A DNA stretch of 33,675 nt from UBA2365 sp964594045 (GCA_964594045.1 CAZQKR010000043.1:1-33675); one strand, 5' to 3'. Shown: positions 18,778 through 27,177, counted from the first letter of the stretch. A program made the numbers and translations. Notes: generated from the letters alone by a model not told the origin.

Positions 18778-18785
18778 CAAAAATA
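18778..18785 (-). promoter_or_regulatory. Possible TAnnTTTG -7 box for the Crp/Fnr gene
   Basis: On the minus strand the sequence reads TATTTTTG, a match to the Bacteroidota -7 consensus TAnnTTTG. It would give a very short leader of about a dozen bases before ATG 18759. I see no clear -33 TTTG at the right distance, so this is weak. Confidence 0.25.
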
Positions 18786-18860
18786 CAAAAATGTACCTGA
18801 TCGGGAATGAACTATTTTTTGAGGGTAAATTTGTTTACAATTACCTTGCCTATATTAAAA

Positions 18861-19014
18861 AGATTTCTCCCTTCGGTCGAAATGACACCATGGCTGCAAT
18901 AATAAAGGGGAAGCAATGGTGGCGAATTCGCCACCATTGCTTATCAACCCCAATTGGTCATTCCCGATGCTCATTATACTTGATCGGGACAGGTTCGACC
19001 GAAGGGAGAAATCT
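18861..19014. mobile_element. MITE-like palindromic element with 21-base inverted ends
   Basis: A 154-base noncoding element. Its ends are perfect 21-base inverted repeats (18861-18881 and 18994-19014; the left arm begins AGATTTCTCCCTTCGG). In the middle is a perfect 32-base palindrome (18911-18942) centred on GGCGAATTCGCC. Between palindrome and right end lies a REP-like module (18962-18993) with CCCGAT/ATCGGG arms and the text GCTCATTATACT. The same architecture recurs at 27332-27497, and the REP module is expanded in tandem at 33541. No transposase is present, so any movement would need an enzyme elsewhere. It separates the Crp/Fnr gene from the thioredoxin gene. Confidence 0.75.
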
Positions 19015-19157
19015 TATACTTTTTATTGAGAGATTAAAATTTAGCTACACCAGAATTTCAGATTTTCCGACCATGACAACTTTTTTGTTATCACAATATA
19101 ACCCGCACATTGATTTATGCCAATGACCGATTGTCCCAAACTTAACTGGTACCGATC

Positions 19158-19165
19158 TACCTTTG
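19158..19165 (+). promoter_or_regulatory. TAnnTTTG -7 box before the thioredoxin-like gene
   Basis: TACCTTTG matches the Bacteroidota sigma-ABfr -7 element exactly. It would give a leader of roughly 38 bases before ATG 19210. A TTG about 24 bases upstream could serve as the -33 element, though the spacing is a little long. Confidence 0.45.
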
Positions 19166-19209
19166 CACCCGGTTTTAAAAATGAATGTTTAATCAAAATA
19201 TGCTAAGAA

Positions 19210-19557
19210 ATGAAAATGTTGCAAACTACAATCCATGAGATTGAGTCAGCCGATGAACTGAAAAAGATCATCAATGAAAACGAAAATGTAATGGTGTGCT
19301 GTGGCCGTATGGGGCCGATGTGCATACCGGTATACGAGGTAATGGAAGAACTGGAAGAAGAAAGGCCACATATCAAATTTTATTCCATGGCCTTTGATTC
19401 CAGGGAGGCTGCCCCGATCCGCAATGCTGAAATGTGCAGTGGTTTTATGGGCCTGCCATTCACCGTATATTACAAAAACGGTAAAATGGTAGAAGCTACT
19501 TCCAGCATTCAGAGCCATAAACAGATCACTTCAATCCTGGACGCTCAATTCGGATAA
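19210..19557 (+). CDS. Thioredoxin-like protein with an unusual cysteine motif
   Basis: A 115-residue thioredoxin-fold protein. The fold signs are VMEELEEERPHIKF after the active-site helix, and the cis-proline loop MGLPFTVYYKNGK near residue 80. The usual WCGPC is absent. In its place is VCCGRMGPMCIP with cysteines 30, 31 and 38, so the redox pair would be spaced CX6C or CX7C, or the N-terminal pair is vicinal. A further cysteine lies in EMCSGFMG. The next gene is thioredoxin reductase-like, 70 bases away, so this is probably its electron acceptor. Start codons at 19210 and 19216 are both possible. The fold is clear; the redox chemistry is inference. Confidence 0.8.
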   Translation: MKMLQTTIHEIESADELKKIINENENVMVCCGRMGPMCIPVYEVMEELEEERPHIKFYSMAFDSREAAPIRNAEMCSGFMGLPFTVYYKNGKMVEATSSIQSHKQITSILDAQFG

Positions 19558-19581
19558 TTCAATATATTCATTTTCAAAAAT

Positions 19582-19612
19582 AATGCTGGTTGCCCGCAAT
19601 GCAACCGGCATT
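19582..19612 (+). terminator. Terminator- or attenuator-like hairpin between trx-like gene and trxB
   Basis: AATGCTGGTTGC (19582-19593) pairs with GCAACCGGCATT (19601-19612) through 12 positions with one G-T pair, around a 7-base loop. TTGATGTTT follows, a poor U-run. It may end most transcripts after the thioredoxin-like gene or modulate trxB. It also shows that an ATG at 19583 inside the stem is an unlikely trxB start. Confidence 0.55.
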
Positions 19613-19627
19613 TTGATGTTTCAACTT

Positions 19628-20554
19628 ATGGAAAATATCTATGATGTCATGATCCTGGGCGCCGGAGCAGCCGGTCTGACAGCGGGAATTTACACATCCA
19701 GGGCAAAACTGAAAACCCTGATCCTCAACGAAGGTGTGATCGGCGGCCAGATGGTCCTGACCAACGAAATCGCCAATTACCCCGGTGTGGAAACCACTTC
19801 CGGCTATGCCGTAGCCACCATCATGAAAAAACAGGCCAAAAGCTTCGGTTGCGAGATCAAATCCAACGTCAAAATCGAAAAGTACCATCTGATTGGTGAG
19901 ATCAAGCGTGTTGAACTGGAGGACGGCAGAAGCTTTCAGGCAAAAGCGGTCATCCTGACACCGGGAGGAAGACCCAGACCACTCAATATTCCCGGTGAAG
20001 ATGAGTTCAGGGGTAAGGGTGTTTCCTATTGCGCAACCTGCGACGGAGAGTTTTTTACAGGAAAAGAGCTGGTTGTGGTTGGCGGAGGCAATTCAGCCCT
20101 GGAAGAAGCCGTTGCACTGACCACTTATGCCAGCAAAGTAACGATCGTACACCAGTTTGACCATTTCCAGGCTTTCAATCATGCCATTGAGGAAGCCCGT
20201 AACAATCCGAAAATCGAATTTATCATGGAATCCGAATTGCGCGGTTTTTCTGGCGATGAAAAACTCAGAAAGGTACAAATGGAACATTTGCCCACAGGTA
20301 AATTATCGGAAATGAACATTGACGGAACCTTTGTTTTTATCGGGTATATTCCGAATACGGGGGATCTTAAAGGCCTGATCGCATTGAATGAACGCAATGA
20401 GATCATCGTGGACGGTGATATGAAGACAGACATTCCCGGGGTGTTTGCTGCAGGTGATTGTATCGTAAAGAAATACCGGCAGGTCACTACTGCTGTGGCC
20501 GATGGTACTATTGCGGCTTTGAGCGCTGCTGATTATCTCAGAAATCTACAGTGA
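19628..20554 (+). CDS. trxB: Thioredoxin reductase-like flavoprotein
   Basis: A 308-residue protein, normal for low-molecular-weight thioredoxin reductase. The FAD-binding motif is ILGAGAAGLTAG near the N-terminus. The redox-active CATCDG has cysteines at 135 and 138. The NADPH-binding motif is VVGGGNSALEEA, and the second FAD motif is PGVFAAGDC. It would reduce thioredoxin, most simply the neighbouring unusual thioredoxin-like protein, using NADPH in the cytoplasm. ATG at 19628 (MENIYDV) is preferred. Two upstream in-frame ATGs exist, at 19583 inside a hairpin and at 19616. The NADPH side has HQFDHFQAF where many enzymes carry an HRR-type motif, so cofactor preference may differ from E. coli TrxB. 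Confidence 0.9.
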   Translation: MENIYDVMILGAGAAGLTAGIYTSRAKLKTLILNEGVIGGQMVLTNEIANYPGVETTSGYAVATIMKKQAKSFGCEIKSNVKIEKYHLIGEIKRVELEDGRSFQAKAVILTPGGRPRPLNIPGEDEFRGKGVSYCATCDGEFFTGKELVVVGGGNSALEEAVALTTYASKVTIVHQFDHFQAFNHAIEEARNNPKIEFIMESELRGFSGDEKLRKVQMEHLPTGKLSEMNIDGTFVFIGYIPNTGDLKGLIALNERNEIIVDGDMKTDIPGVFAAGDCIVKKYRQVTTAVADGTIAALSAADYLRNLQ

Positions 20555-20740
20555 TTACCAGATCTAAAGGATTAATTATCATGATATTAGCTTAAGCACA
20601 GTGTATTGACCCTTGTCAGTATATTTGGCACAATGTTGATCAAAACGGTAGAATTTCAGGCTTGATGAAGAAATGAAATCAAATTGAGTAATACATTATT
20701 TTGGGGCAAGAGACCTTAACATCTTAGCAATCGTGGAAAT

Positions 20741-21130
20741 GTTTCATTACCAGCGATAGTGAACGAAGGGCTGGAATTGCGTTATACTGACTTTTGGAAC
20801 AAAACGTCAGTATAAAAAAGCATGCAAGTACTGACGAATACTGATGATACATTTTCAAAAAAAATGTATGTCAGCACTAAAGACAAGTTTGTCAGCACTA
20901 TTGCCCGGGAGTGAGCGGTTGGAGTACGATAGTATGCTGACTGGCTTGAAAAATTTTTAACCTGGTAATAATTATCACAAAGCCACGTCAGTACAATCGC
21001 CTTAATGAAACTTGATTTTTTGTTTATGCTGACGTTGTTTTCAAACAAGTCAGCATAATACTGACATAAGAAAGAGCCTGTAATTTTATTATCGTCAGTA
21101 TTACTTTTTGATCAAGCAAAAAGTAAGAAG
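20741..21130. repeat. Structured 390-base repeat, copy A
   Basis: Noncoding block identical by eye to 22976-23365, in the same orientation, offset 2235. It contains eleven exact TRCTGAC/GTCAGYA heptamers in both orientations. Many pair into hairpins: 20782-20791 with 20806-20815; an AT-rich 9-bp stem 20847-20855 with 20861-20869; 21025-21057; and a last 9-bp stem 21102-21110 with 21117-21125. The preceding 80 bases match those before copy B at about 70 percent (57 of 80 by hand). It could be a structured RNA, a MITE, or an iteron-like binding array. An 88-codon frame inside it on the minus strand has no protein-like features. Confidence 0.85.
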
Positions 21131-21437
21131 ATAAAATAGTCATAAATTTCCACCTTATCCAATCATATCAAATATTTATAATTAATTATTGGTCAAAAAG
21201 AATGTAAAGTGTTAATTAGGTCATTTAAAAAGCTATATATTTTAATTTTGAGTCTAGAATACTTTAAATTATATTATTGTATTCCAACTACTTAGCAATT
21301 AGTTTAGCAGAAAAGGACAAATTCGAAAATGATCAAATAAGTACATATTAAGCTACTGCATGAACACCTATGACCAAATTTTCAAATGAAATTCAAACTA
21401 AATAATGATTTTTACGCACTTATAAAGTAAAACCAAA
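21131..21437. other. AT-rich intergenic gap, nothing recognised
   Basis: About 300 AT-rich bases between structured repeat A and the end of the small beta-barrel gene. The first 14 bases still resemble the sequence after copy B (ending near AATAGTCAT). No gene or clear terminator seen. Confidence 0.5.
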
Positions 21438-21950
21438 TTAAAAGCGAAACCGTAAATGAACAGGTATAGTCCATATTTGATACAGGTTACTATAGGCCTT
21501 GTATCCTGGGGTAATGAGATATTGTAAGCCGGTACCTAAACCCAGCAGGTTATTCCTCTTGGTGATCCTGTTGACAAATATAGCCGCTTTGGGATTTAAA
21601 CTGTATAAAGGCCCATTGGAAAACAAGGCCAAACCGTTTCCTGCTGAAACCATGACTTCTGTTGTCCATGATTTTCTTTGCATCATCGTATAGGTAAGCC
21701 CAAAATTAAAAAGCATGTGGTTTGCCCAGTTGTTACCCTGGAACTCCAGGCCTCCGATAGTGCGCAGATTTGCTCTGTTTAAAATGGTATAGTTCAATTG
21801 AAATGATATTCCTTCCCATAAATTGCCGGGAAGCGCTTTGTTTTGAACAGGGGAAAGCAAACTGGTCTGTATTTCCCAATTTTGGGCTGATATTTTAAGG
21901 CTATAAAACAAAATAATGCCTATAATTAAAAATCTCATCTCCATAATCAT
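21438..21950 (-). CDS. Small secreted beta-barrel-like protein, unknown function
   Basis: A 170-residue protein with an N-terminal signal peptide (MRFLIIGIILFYSLKISAQ, cleavage near residue 23). It continues with alternating amphipathic strands such as ISFQLNYTIL, HMLFNFGLTYTMM and LLGLGTGLQYL. It ends in VHLRFRF, a C-terminal aromatic as expected for outer-membrane barrels. I recognise no named family. It lies 24 bases after the hydrolase lipoprotein on the same strand and is probably co-transcribed. Both genes are enclosed by the two copies of the 390-base structured repeat. MIMEM offers three close start codons; the first is given. Confidence 0.65.
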   Translation of the reverse strand: MIMEMRFLIIGIILFYSLKISAQNWEIQTSLLSPVQNKALPGNLWEGISFQLNYTILNRANLRTIGGLEFQGNNWANHMLFNFGLTYTMMQRKSWTTEVMVSAGNGLALFSNGPLYSLNPKAAIFVNRITKRNNLLGLGTGLQYLITPGYKAYSNLYQIWTIPVHLRFRF

Positions 21951-21974
21951 TTTGATGTTCCAATGGTTTATTTT

Positions 21975-22718
21975 TTACAATCGATCCATCATGTTCTTGA
22001 ACAGCGCAATGATCTCTTCATGTTGCTGTTCACGACTGATCGTTGCCTGCAGATCGCCTTCCTGATTACCATAACTTCCGAACTGGGCATGATTTCCTCC
22101 TTTTATCTCATAATACAGGGTCCTTTGGCTGAGATCCGGTGGAAAATCCAGTAAATTGTTCATTTCATGCCCTTCCGGCAATGCTGTTTTGCTTTTTTCG
22201 ATGTCTTCCCTGGTGGTCAGACCATCATTGGATGCAGAAATACTTAAAATGGTTTTTTCAAAATCCTTCATCCTGTCATCTGCAGGATAGGCAGCCAGAT
22301 AGACTAACGCATCAATTTTCTCCCTGTGCTGATCTGCAAAATTGGTGGCAAAAGCACCACCCAGAGAATGTCCTGCAACGATCCATTTCCCGGTTTCAGG
22401 ATAAAAATCCAGCAAAATAGCCCCTTTTTGTGCATTGAAAACGGCCAGATTGGAAGGCATTTTGACTGTGATAATACGTAATGAAGGCCTTTGCTCAACC
22501 AATTGATGCTGCCATGCCAGATAACTGTGCGGGTCCACCAGACCGCCCGGATAGAATATCATTGTTTCATCTCCTGAATAATTTTCAGACTCCAGGAAGA
22601 TGAAATCTGAATTTTCCGTGATTTTATTGCCCGGATAATCCAACGGTTCTTCAAACTCCGGAAGGCTGCTGCAGGAAGAGACAAACAGGAACAGGATGAT
22701 TAATCTTAAATGGACCAT
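21975..22718 (-). CDS. Alpha/beta-hydrolase lipoprotein
   Basis: A 247-residue lipoprotein with the alpha/beta-hydrolase fold (Abhydrolase_5-like). The signal peptide ends in lipobox VSSC with cysteine 16. The oxyanion region is IFYPGGLVDP (about 54-63), the nucleophile elbow AGHSLGG holds serine 118, the acid is probably D165 in SASNDGL, and histidine 210 is in GGNHAQFGSYG. The triad therefore looks complete and the enzyme is probably active at the periplasmic face of a membrane. The substrate is unknown; the family includes esterases and related hydrolases. It is upstream of the small barrel gene and inside the repeat-flanked segment. Confidence 0.88.
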   Translation of the reverse strand: MVHLRLIILFLFVSSCSSLPEFEEPLDYPGNKITENSDFIFLESENYSGDETMIFYPGGLVDPHSYLAWQHQLVEQRPSLRIITVKMPSNLAVFNAQKGAILLDFYPETGKWIVAGHSLGGAFATNFADQHREKIDALVYLAAYPADDRMKDFEKTILSISASNDGLTTREDIEKSKTALPEGHEMNNLLDFPPDLSQRTLYYEIKGGNHAQFGSYGNQEGDLQATISREQQHEEIIALFKNMMDRL

Positions 22719-22975
22719 AAATTAAATTTGTTTCTGAACGATTGATATGTAGCAATTATCAAATATACCGTGTAAAATATTTTATCCTGAATTGCATGGA
22801 TATAACCCGTCACCATTGGATTTGTTCCAAAACAATTATTGTTTTTACCCATAAATATTAGGCTCTATTTTGAACCGTGTGCGTAAAATATATAGCTTGA
22901 TGAAGTGATGAAACCAATATGAGTAAACCAATTATATTTGGTACGATACCTAAACACCTGTGCAATCGAGGGAAG

Positions 22976-23365
22976 GTTTCATTACCAGCGATAGTGAACG
23001 AAGGGCTGGAATTGCGTTATACTGACTTTTGGAACAAAACGTCAGTATAAAAAAGCATGCAAGTACTGACGAATACTGATGATACATTTTCAAAAAAAAT
23101 GTATGTCAGCACTAAAGACAAGTTTGTCAGCACTATTGCCCGGGAGTGAGCGGTTGGAGTACGATAGTATGCTGACTGGCTTGAAAAATTTTTAACCTGG
23201 TAATAATTATCACAAAGCCACGTCAGTACAATCGCCTTAATGAAACTTGATTTTTTGTTTATGCTGACGTTGTTTTCAAACAAGTCAGCATAATACTGAC
23301 ATAAGAAAGAGCCTGTAATTTTATTATCGTCAGTATTACTTTTTGATCAAGCAAAAAGTAAGAAG
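22976..23365. repeat. Structured 390-base repeat, copy B
   Basis: Second copy of the structured element, identical by eye to 20741-21130. The flank before it is only about 70 percent similar to that of copy A, and the flank after it diverges within about 15 bases. It lies between the hydrolase gene start and the receptor gene, so it could influence either. The identity against a diverged flank suggests recent copying or gene conversion. Confidence 0.85.
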
Positions 23366-23812
23366 TAAAAAATAGTCATGCATAAAGATGTTGAACTACT
23401 GCAAGGACAGCCGGGGTCAAACTTTAAAATGACAATTTTTACCCACAGAAAACAACACATTACCAAATATTATCAATTCAGGCAGGAAATTATGCCCTCA
23501 AATTAAACTTTAATACACCCGGATAATCCAAAGGTTAAAAGCAGAAAGCTGCGCTCCGGCCAATAGCAAAAACACTTATTGTCATTCTTTTTCAAAGGTC
23601 AAAGCGATTTTAACCTCAAAAACTGGTCTGAAAAAAATGATGTTCTGTCTAAATCATACAGCAGTAGCTGTTAAATTTTTTGCAGTAATCGATGGAAATA
23701 CAACAACTTAAGCGTTTAATGTGTTATTGATCGGGATTTCGTTTGTAGAATATCTCTTGCTGCAGACAATTTTCTTTCCAATTTTGCATTTTATTTTCAA
23801 ATAAAATTTGTT
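23366..23812. other. Intergenic gap before the receptor gene
   Basis: About 450 bases with no supportable gene. An AT-rich run near 23781-23810 (TTTTGC, then TAAAATTTG) could be a promoter for the receptor, but it would leave almost no leader, so I do not call it. Confidence 0.5.
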
Positions 23813-26224
23813 TTGAGAATTTTGAATTTTTATAAACTCATCTATACGATCCTATTACTCGCCGTCAGCCATGCATGGGCAGCCGGCCAGTCCGCTATCA
23901 TCGAAGTTCAGGATGAAAAAAACCAGGCTTTGCCCGGAGCAACCATCATGATGAATGAGACAAACTCGGAAAGATCTTTTGCAGGTGTAACGGATCAGGA
24001 CGGAAAAGCGGTATTCGGAGACCTGTCAACAGGTATGTATGTGATCACGATCCAGTTCCTCGGATACGAAACGTTTGAAAAAACCATCCGCATCATCAAA
24101 AACAAGGAAAATTTTAAGTTTAACCTGAAAGAAACTTCCGTCAACCTCGGCGAAGTGACCGTCAAAGCACGCAGACCGCTCATGCGGCAGGATGGCGAAA
24201 AAACCATCGTGGATGTTGAACCATTGGTGAGCACCACCTCCAATACCCTGGAATTGCTGGAAGCCACCCCGGGTTTGTATGTGGATCCTGACGGAGGCAT
24301 TTTCCTCGGAACTACCGCGCCTGCAGCCGTTTACATCAACGGAAGGGAGCAAAAAATGGGCAACCAGGACCTCAACACCATCCTGAGAAGCCTGCCCCCT
24401 GGAAGTGTGGATAGAATTGAACTCATTCGCACACCTTCCGCAAAATACGAAGCTTCCAGTTCAGGCGGGATCGTCAACATCGTCCTCAAAAAAGGTGTGA
24501 AGATCGGAAGGTTCGGCAGCGTAAATACCGGCATGAACCAGGGAAAACAGGGAAATTATTTTGCCGGGCTCAGCTATAACAATGGCGGGGAATTCTCCAG
24601 TTACTACCTCAACGCAAATTACAGTCATAACGGCGCTTTTGATGAGCTGAATGTTGCCCGTCAGACATCTGCACCTTTTGTGGTCAATCAGCAGTCTGAC
24701 ATTTTGCGCAAAAGCAACCAGGCTAACCTCTCCTATGGGATCAATTATGCGCCCACCGAAAAAATGACCTGGAGCTACGACGGCAGGCTCAACGGCAGCA
24801 TTACCAATTCCAACACACAGGGACTCAGCCTGATCAATGATCTTACTGGTGTGAAACTTTCCGAGATCGACAATGACATCATTAATCATACACCGTTCAT
24901 CAGTACCCAAAACGATTTCGGTGTGAAATACAAGATCGATTCGCTGGGTTCAGAGTGGGAAACCAAACTCAGCTATAACTATACCAACAGTCAGATGGCA
25001 CAGGAATACCTGGCAAACGTGACATTTCCGCAGTTATTCAACACCAGCGGCGACGGAAAGAACCACCAGAACAGGCATTTTGTGGATTTCTCTTCTGACC
25101 TGATATTCAAACTGCCCTATGAGATCAAACTGGAGACCGGTATCAAAAGCGCATTTCAACGTTATTCAACAGATGCAAGCTATTTTTACAAACAGGGTGA
25201 TGCCGACAGGATACAGGACACCAGGCGTACGAATGCCTTCACCTATCTGGAAAATATCAACGGTGCATATTTACAGGCATCCAGAACATTATTCTGGGAT
25301 GTCCTTCTTCAGGCCGGTGTCCGGGGCGAACATACTTATATGAAGGGTGTCCAAACCATTCCGTCAGATACAAGCTTTGCCGTCAACAGGCTGGATTGGT
25401 TTCCTTTCCTGTACCTGAGCCGTAAGATTTTTAAGGTTTCGGATTTTGAACTCAGGGGATTTCTGATCTATCGCAAGACCATCACCCGGCCAACCTACCA
25501 GAATCTCAGCCCGCATCTGCAGTATGTGGATCAGTTCATGAGTGAAGTGGGCAACCCTTATCTTCTTCCTCAGTTTACCCACAACTGGGAGGCAAATGTC
25601 AGTGTGGACGACATGCCACTTTTCGCGATTGGCCGCAAAAAAACAGAAGGCATGATCTCCCAGGTGCTTTACACCGTTCCGGGTAATTCAGGAATGGCTT
25701 TGAGAACCTATGACAACATCGGTAAAAACCAGGAAGACTATTTCAGGTTGATCGTTGGCCTGCCTCCGGTCAATAAATACTTTTTTGTAGTGGGCACCCA
25801 GTACAACCACCTGACCTATTCCGGTGAGTATGATGGCAAACCGCTGGAATTTACCCGTGGTAGCTGGCTGTTTTTCACTTTCCATTCCCTCAGGATCACG
25901 GACAATACCCGTCTGACCATGATGGGTTTTCTGTACCACAAAGGACAGATGAGTTTTCTTGAACTGGAAACCTTTGGTATGCTCAATTTCGGCCTGACAC
26001 AACAGTTTATGGACAAAAAACTGCAGGTGACACTTAATGCACGGGATGTTTTAAGAACCATGGTGACCGGTTTTCAACTCAACCAGGGCGATATCATCAT
26101 GAGCGGAGACCGGTATGCAGACAATCAGCGTTTTGGCATCAATATCCGGTACAATTTCGGCCTGGAAAAAAACAATAAAAAGAAATCAACTCCATCATTC
26201 GATTTTGAAATGCCGAACGGGTAA
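23813..26224 (+). CDS. Outer-membrane beta-barrel receptor (TonB-dependent type)
   Basis: An 803-residue outer-membrane protein. The signal peptide covers about 1-26 (LIYTILLLAVSHAWAAGQ). A carboxypeptidase-regulatory-like domain follows (about 28-108: GATIMMNETNSE, GVTDQDGKAVFGDL, QFLGYETFEKTI). Next is a plug domain (about 125-225, with EATPGLYVDPDGG, YINGREQK and SSGGIVNIVLKKG). A barrel of the outer-membrane beta-barrel family 3 type spans about 235-803. It differs from SusC-type transporters in being shorter, and I see no SusD partner. Ligand unknown. The frame has no ATG near the signal peptide, so TTG at 23813 is the likely start; the in-frame TAA at 23717-23719 limits it upstream. It stands alone, with repeat B upstream. 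Confidence 0.88.
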   Translation: MRILNFYKLIYTILLLAVSHAWAAGQSAIIEVQDEKNQALPGATIMMNETNSERSFAGVTDQDGKAVFGDLSTGMYVITIQFLGYETFEKTIRIIKNKENFKFNLKETSVNLGEVTVKARRPLMRQDGEKTIVDVEPLVSTTSNTLELLEATPGLYVDPDGGIFLGTTAPAAVYINGREQKMGNQDLNTILRSLPPGSVDRIELIRTPSAKYEASSSGGIVNIVLKKGVKIGRFGSVNTGMNQGKQGNYFAGLSYNNGGEFSSYYLNANYSHNGAFDELNVARQTSAPFVVNQQSDILRKSNQANLSYGINYAPTEKMTWSYDGRLNGSITNSNTQGLSLINDLTGVKLSEIDNDIINHTPFISTQNDFGVKYKIDSLGSEWETKLSYNYTNSQMAQEYLANVTFPQLFNTSGDGKNHQNRHFVDFSSDLIFKLPYEIKLETGIKSAFQRYSTDASYFYKQGDADRIQDTRRTNAFTYLENINGAYLQASRTLFWDVLLQAGVRGEHTYMKGVQTIPSDTSFAVNRLDWFPFLYLSRKIFKVSDFELRGFLIYRKTITRPTYQNLSPHLQYVDQFMSEVGNPYLLPQFTHNWEANVSVDDMPLFAIGRKKTEGMISQVLYTVPGNSGMALRTYDNIGKNQEDYFRLIVGLPPVNKYFFVVGTQYNHLTYSGEYDGKPLEFTRGSWLFFTFHSLRITDNTRLTMMGFLYHKGQMSFLELETFGMLNFGLTQQFMDKKLQVTLNARDVLRTMVTGFQLNQGDIIMSGDRYADNQRFGINIRYNFGLEKNNKKKSTPSFDFEMPNG

Positions 26225-26544
26225 AAAATCTTGCTCTGAATTGATTTGTGTGGATCATGATTTGATCAACAAGTGTCTTTGATCCGGTGTGATTTTCGAT
26301 CTTCGCGGTAAAGTGCTTTTAAAGAAAATTCCACGAAGAGCCTTCATTAATTTCGAAAAGACAATTCAACCCACTGCAATCCATATTGAACCTTTCTTGG
26401 TTTTGCTGCATCAAAAATGACACAATTCAAGACCGGTAAATACTTGACTTTTTCAGCTAAAATTTTAATTTTTGTAGAATGTTCCGGTCGTCTGATTAAA
26501 CTTACCCGGATCTTTTTGGTCAAAACAATCAAAAAACATTAAAA
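26225..26544. other. Intergenic gap, possible promoter only
   Basis: About 320 bases with no gene. TAATTTTTG near 26470 loosely resembles a Bacteroidota -7 element with one extra base. Nothing else recognised. Confidence 0.4.
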
Positions 26545-26967
26545 ATGAATTCAACGATCAAAATTTTATTATTTGCTGTTATGGCAATTACGTTCTTGCC
26601 TTTAAATAATGCAGATGCCCAGCGCGGTCGGGGCAGAATGAAAGCAGAATGGAAGGAGCTTGGTTCCCGCCTGGTAACAAAAGGAGCTGACCATGACATT
26701 ATTAACGTCTCATTCCGGGACGGAACTTTCACCAAAGTTAAGTTCAGAGTGCTCAAATCCAGGGTTCATATCGATAACATGACCATTCATTTTGATAACG
26801 GTGATGTCCAGCATTTCAAAATCGATAAAAATTTCGATGTTGGAGAATGGAGCCCGGTATTAGACCTTCCCGGAAATAAAAGATTTATCGATAGAGTTAC
26901 TTTTAACTACCACACCAAGTTTTTTGCATCAGGGAAAGGCAAGATCGTCCTGTTCGGAAAATCCTGA
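26545..26967 (+). CDS. Secreted DUF2541-like beta-sandwich protein
   Basis: A 140-residue protein with a signal peptide (about 1-25, ILLFAVMAITFLPL then NADAQ). The mature part is predicted all-beta: ELGSRLVTKGADHDIINV, FTKVKFRVLKSRVHIDNMTI, FDNGDVQHFKI, and an end in GKIVLFGK. This pattern (D-x-I-x-V near the start, a central NGDVQ turn, final V-x-LFG) agrees with DUF2541-type proteins, whose function is unknown. No catalytic motif is seen. It stands alone between the receptor gene and a long repeat zone that begins 8 bases after its stop, so its mRNA 3' end probably runs into the repeats. Confidence 0.65.
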   Translation: MNSTIKILLFAVMAITFLPLNNADAQRGRGRMKAEWKELGSRLVTKGADHDIINVSFRDGTFTKVKFRVLKSRVHIDNMTIHFDNGDVQHFKIDKNFDVGEWSPVLDLPGNKRFIDRVTFNYHTKFFASGKGKIVLFGKS

Positions 26968-26974
26968 TCTTTTT

Positions 26975-27177
26975 AATGATCTGATCCTATAATGATCTGA
27001 TGCTGTAATGATCTGATCCTATAATGATCTAATGCTATAATGATCTAATGCTATAATGATCTGATGCTGTAATGATCTGATCCTATAATGATCTGATGCT
27101 ATAATGATCTGATGCTGTAATGATCTGATCCTATAATGATCTGATGCTGTAATGATCTGATGCTGTAATGATCTGAT
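26975..27177. repeat. 16-base tandem repeat, 12 units plus a partial
   Basis: Twelve full 16-base units start at 26975 and recur every 16 bases, with a thirteenth partial from 27167. The consensus is AATGATCTGATSCTRT with few changes: GATCCTAT, GATGCTGT, GATGCTAT or AATGCTAT in the second half. There are no spacers, so it is not CRISPR. It follows the DUF2541-like gene directly. Confidence 0.9.

Noticed and set aside
18758..19126. 122-codon plus-strand frame across the MITE-like element
   Set aside because: It is formed mostly by inverted repeat DNA and has no protein-like features.
19583..19627. Upstream trxB start codons at 19583 and 19616
   Set aside because: The first lies within a 12-bp hairpin stem. 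The 19628 start gives the standard N-terminus just before the FAD motif.
20782..21048. 88-codon minus-strand frame inside the structured repeat, identical in copy B (23017-23283)
   Set aside because: Its identity simply follows the DNA identity. Low-complexity composition, no start context, and it crosses the hairpins; not called as a gene.
23720..23812. Longer N-terminus for the receptor protein
   Set aside because: The frame is open back to 23720 but has no usable start, and the signal peptide begins at the TTG at 23813.
26975..27177. Regular repeats that could be read as a CRISPR array
   Set aside because: Units are 16 bases with no unique spacers, and no cas gene is in the window. The 32-base array at 33541 also lacks spacers.
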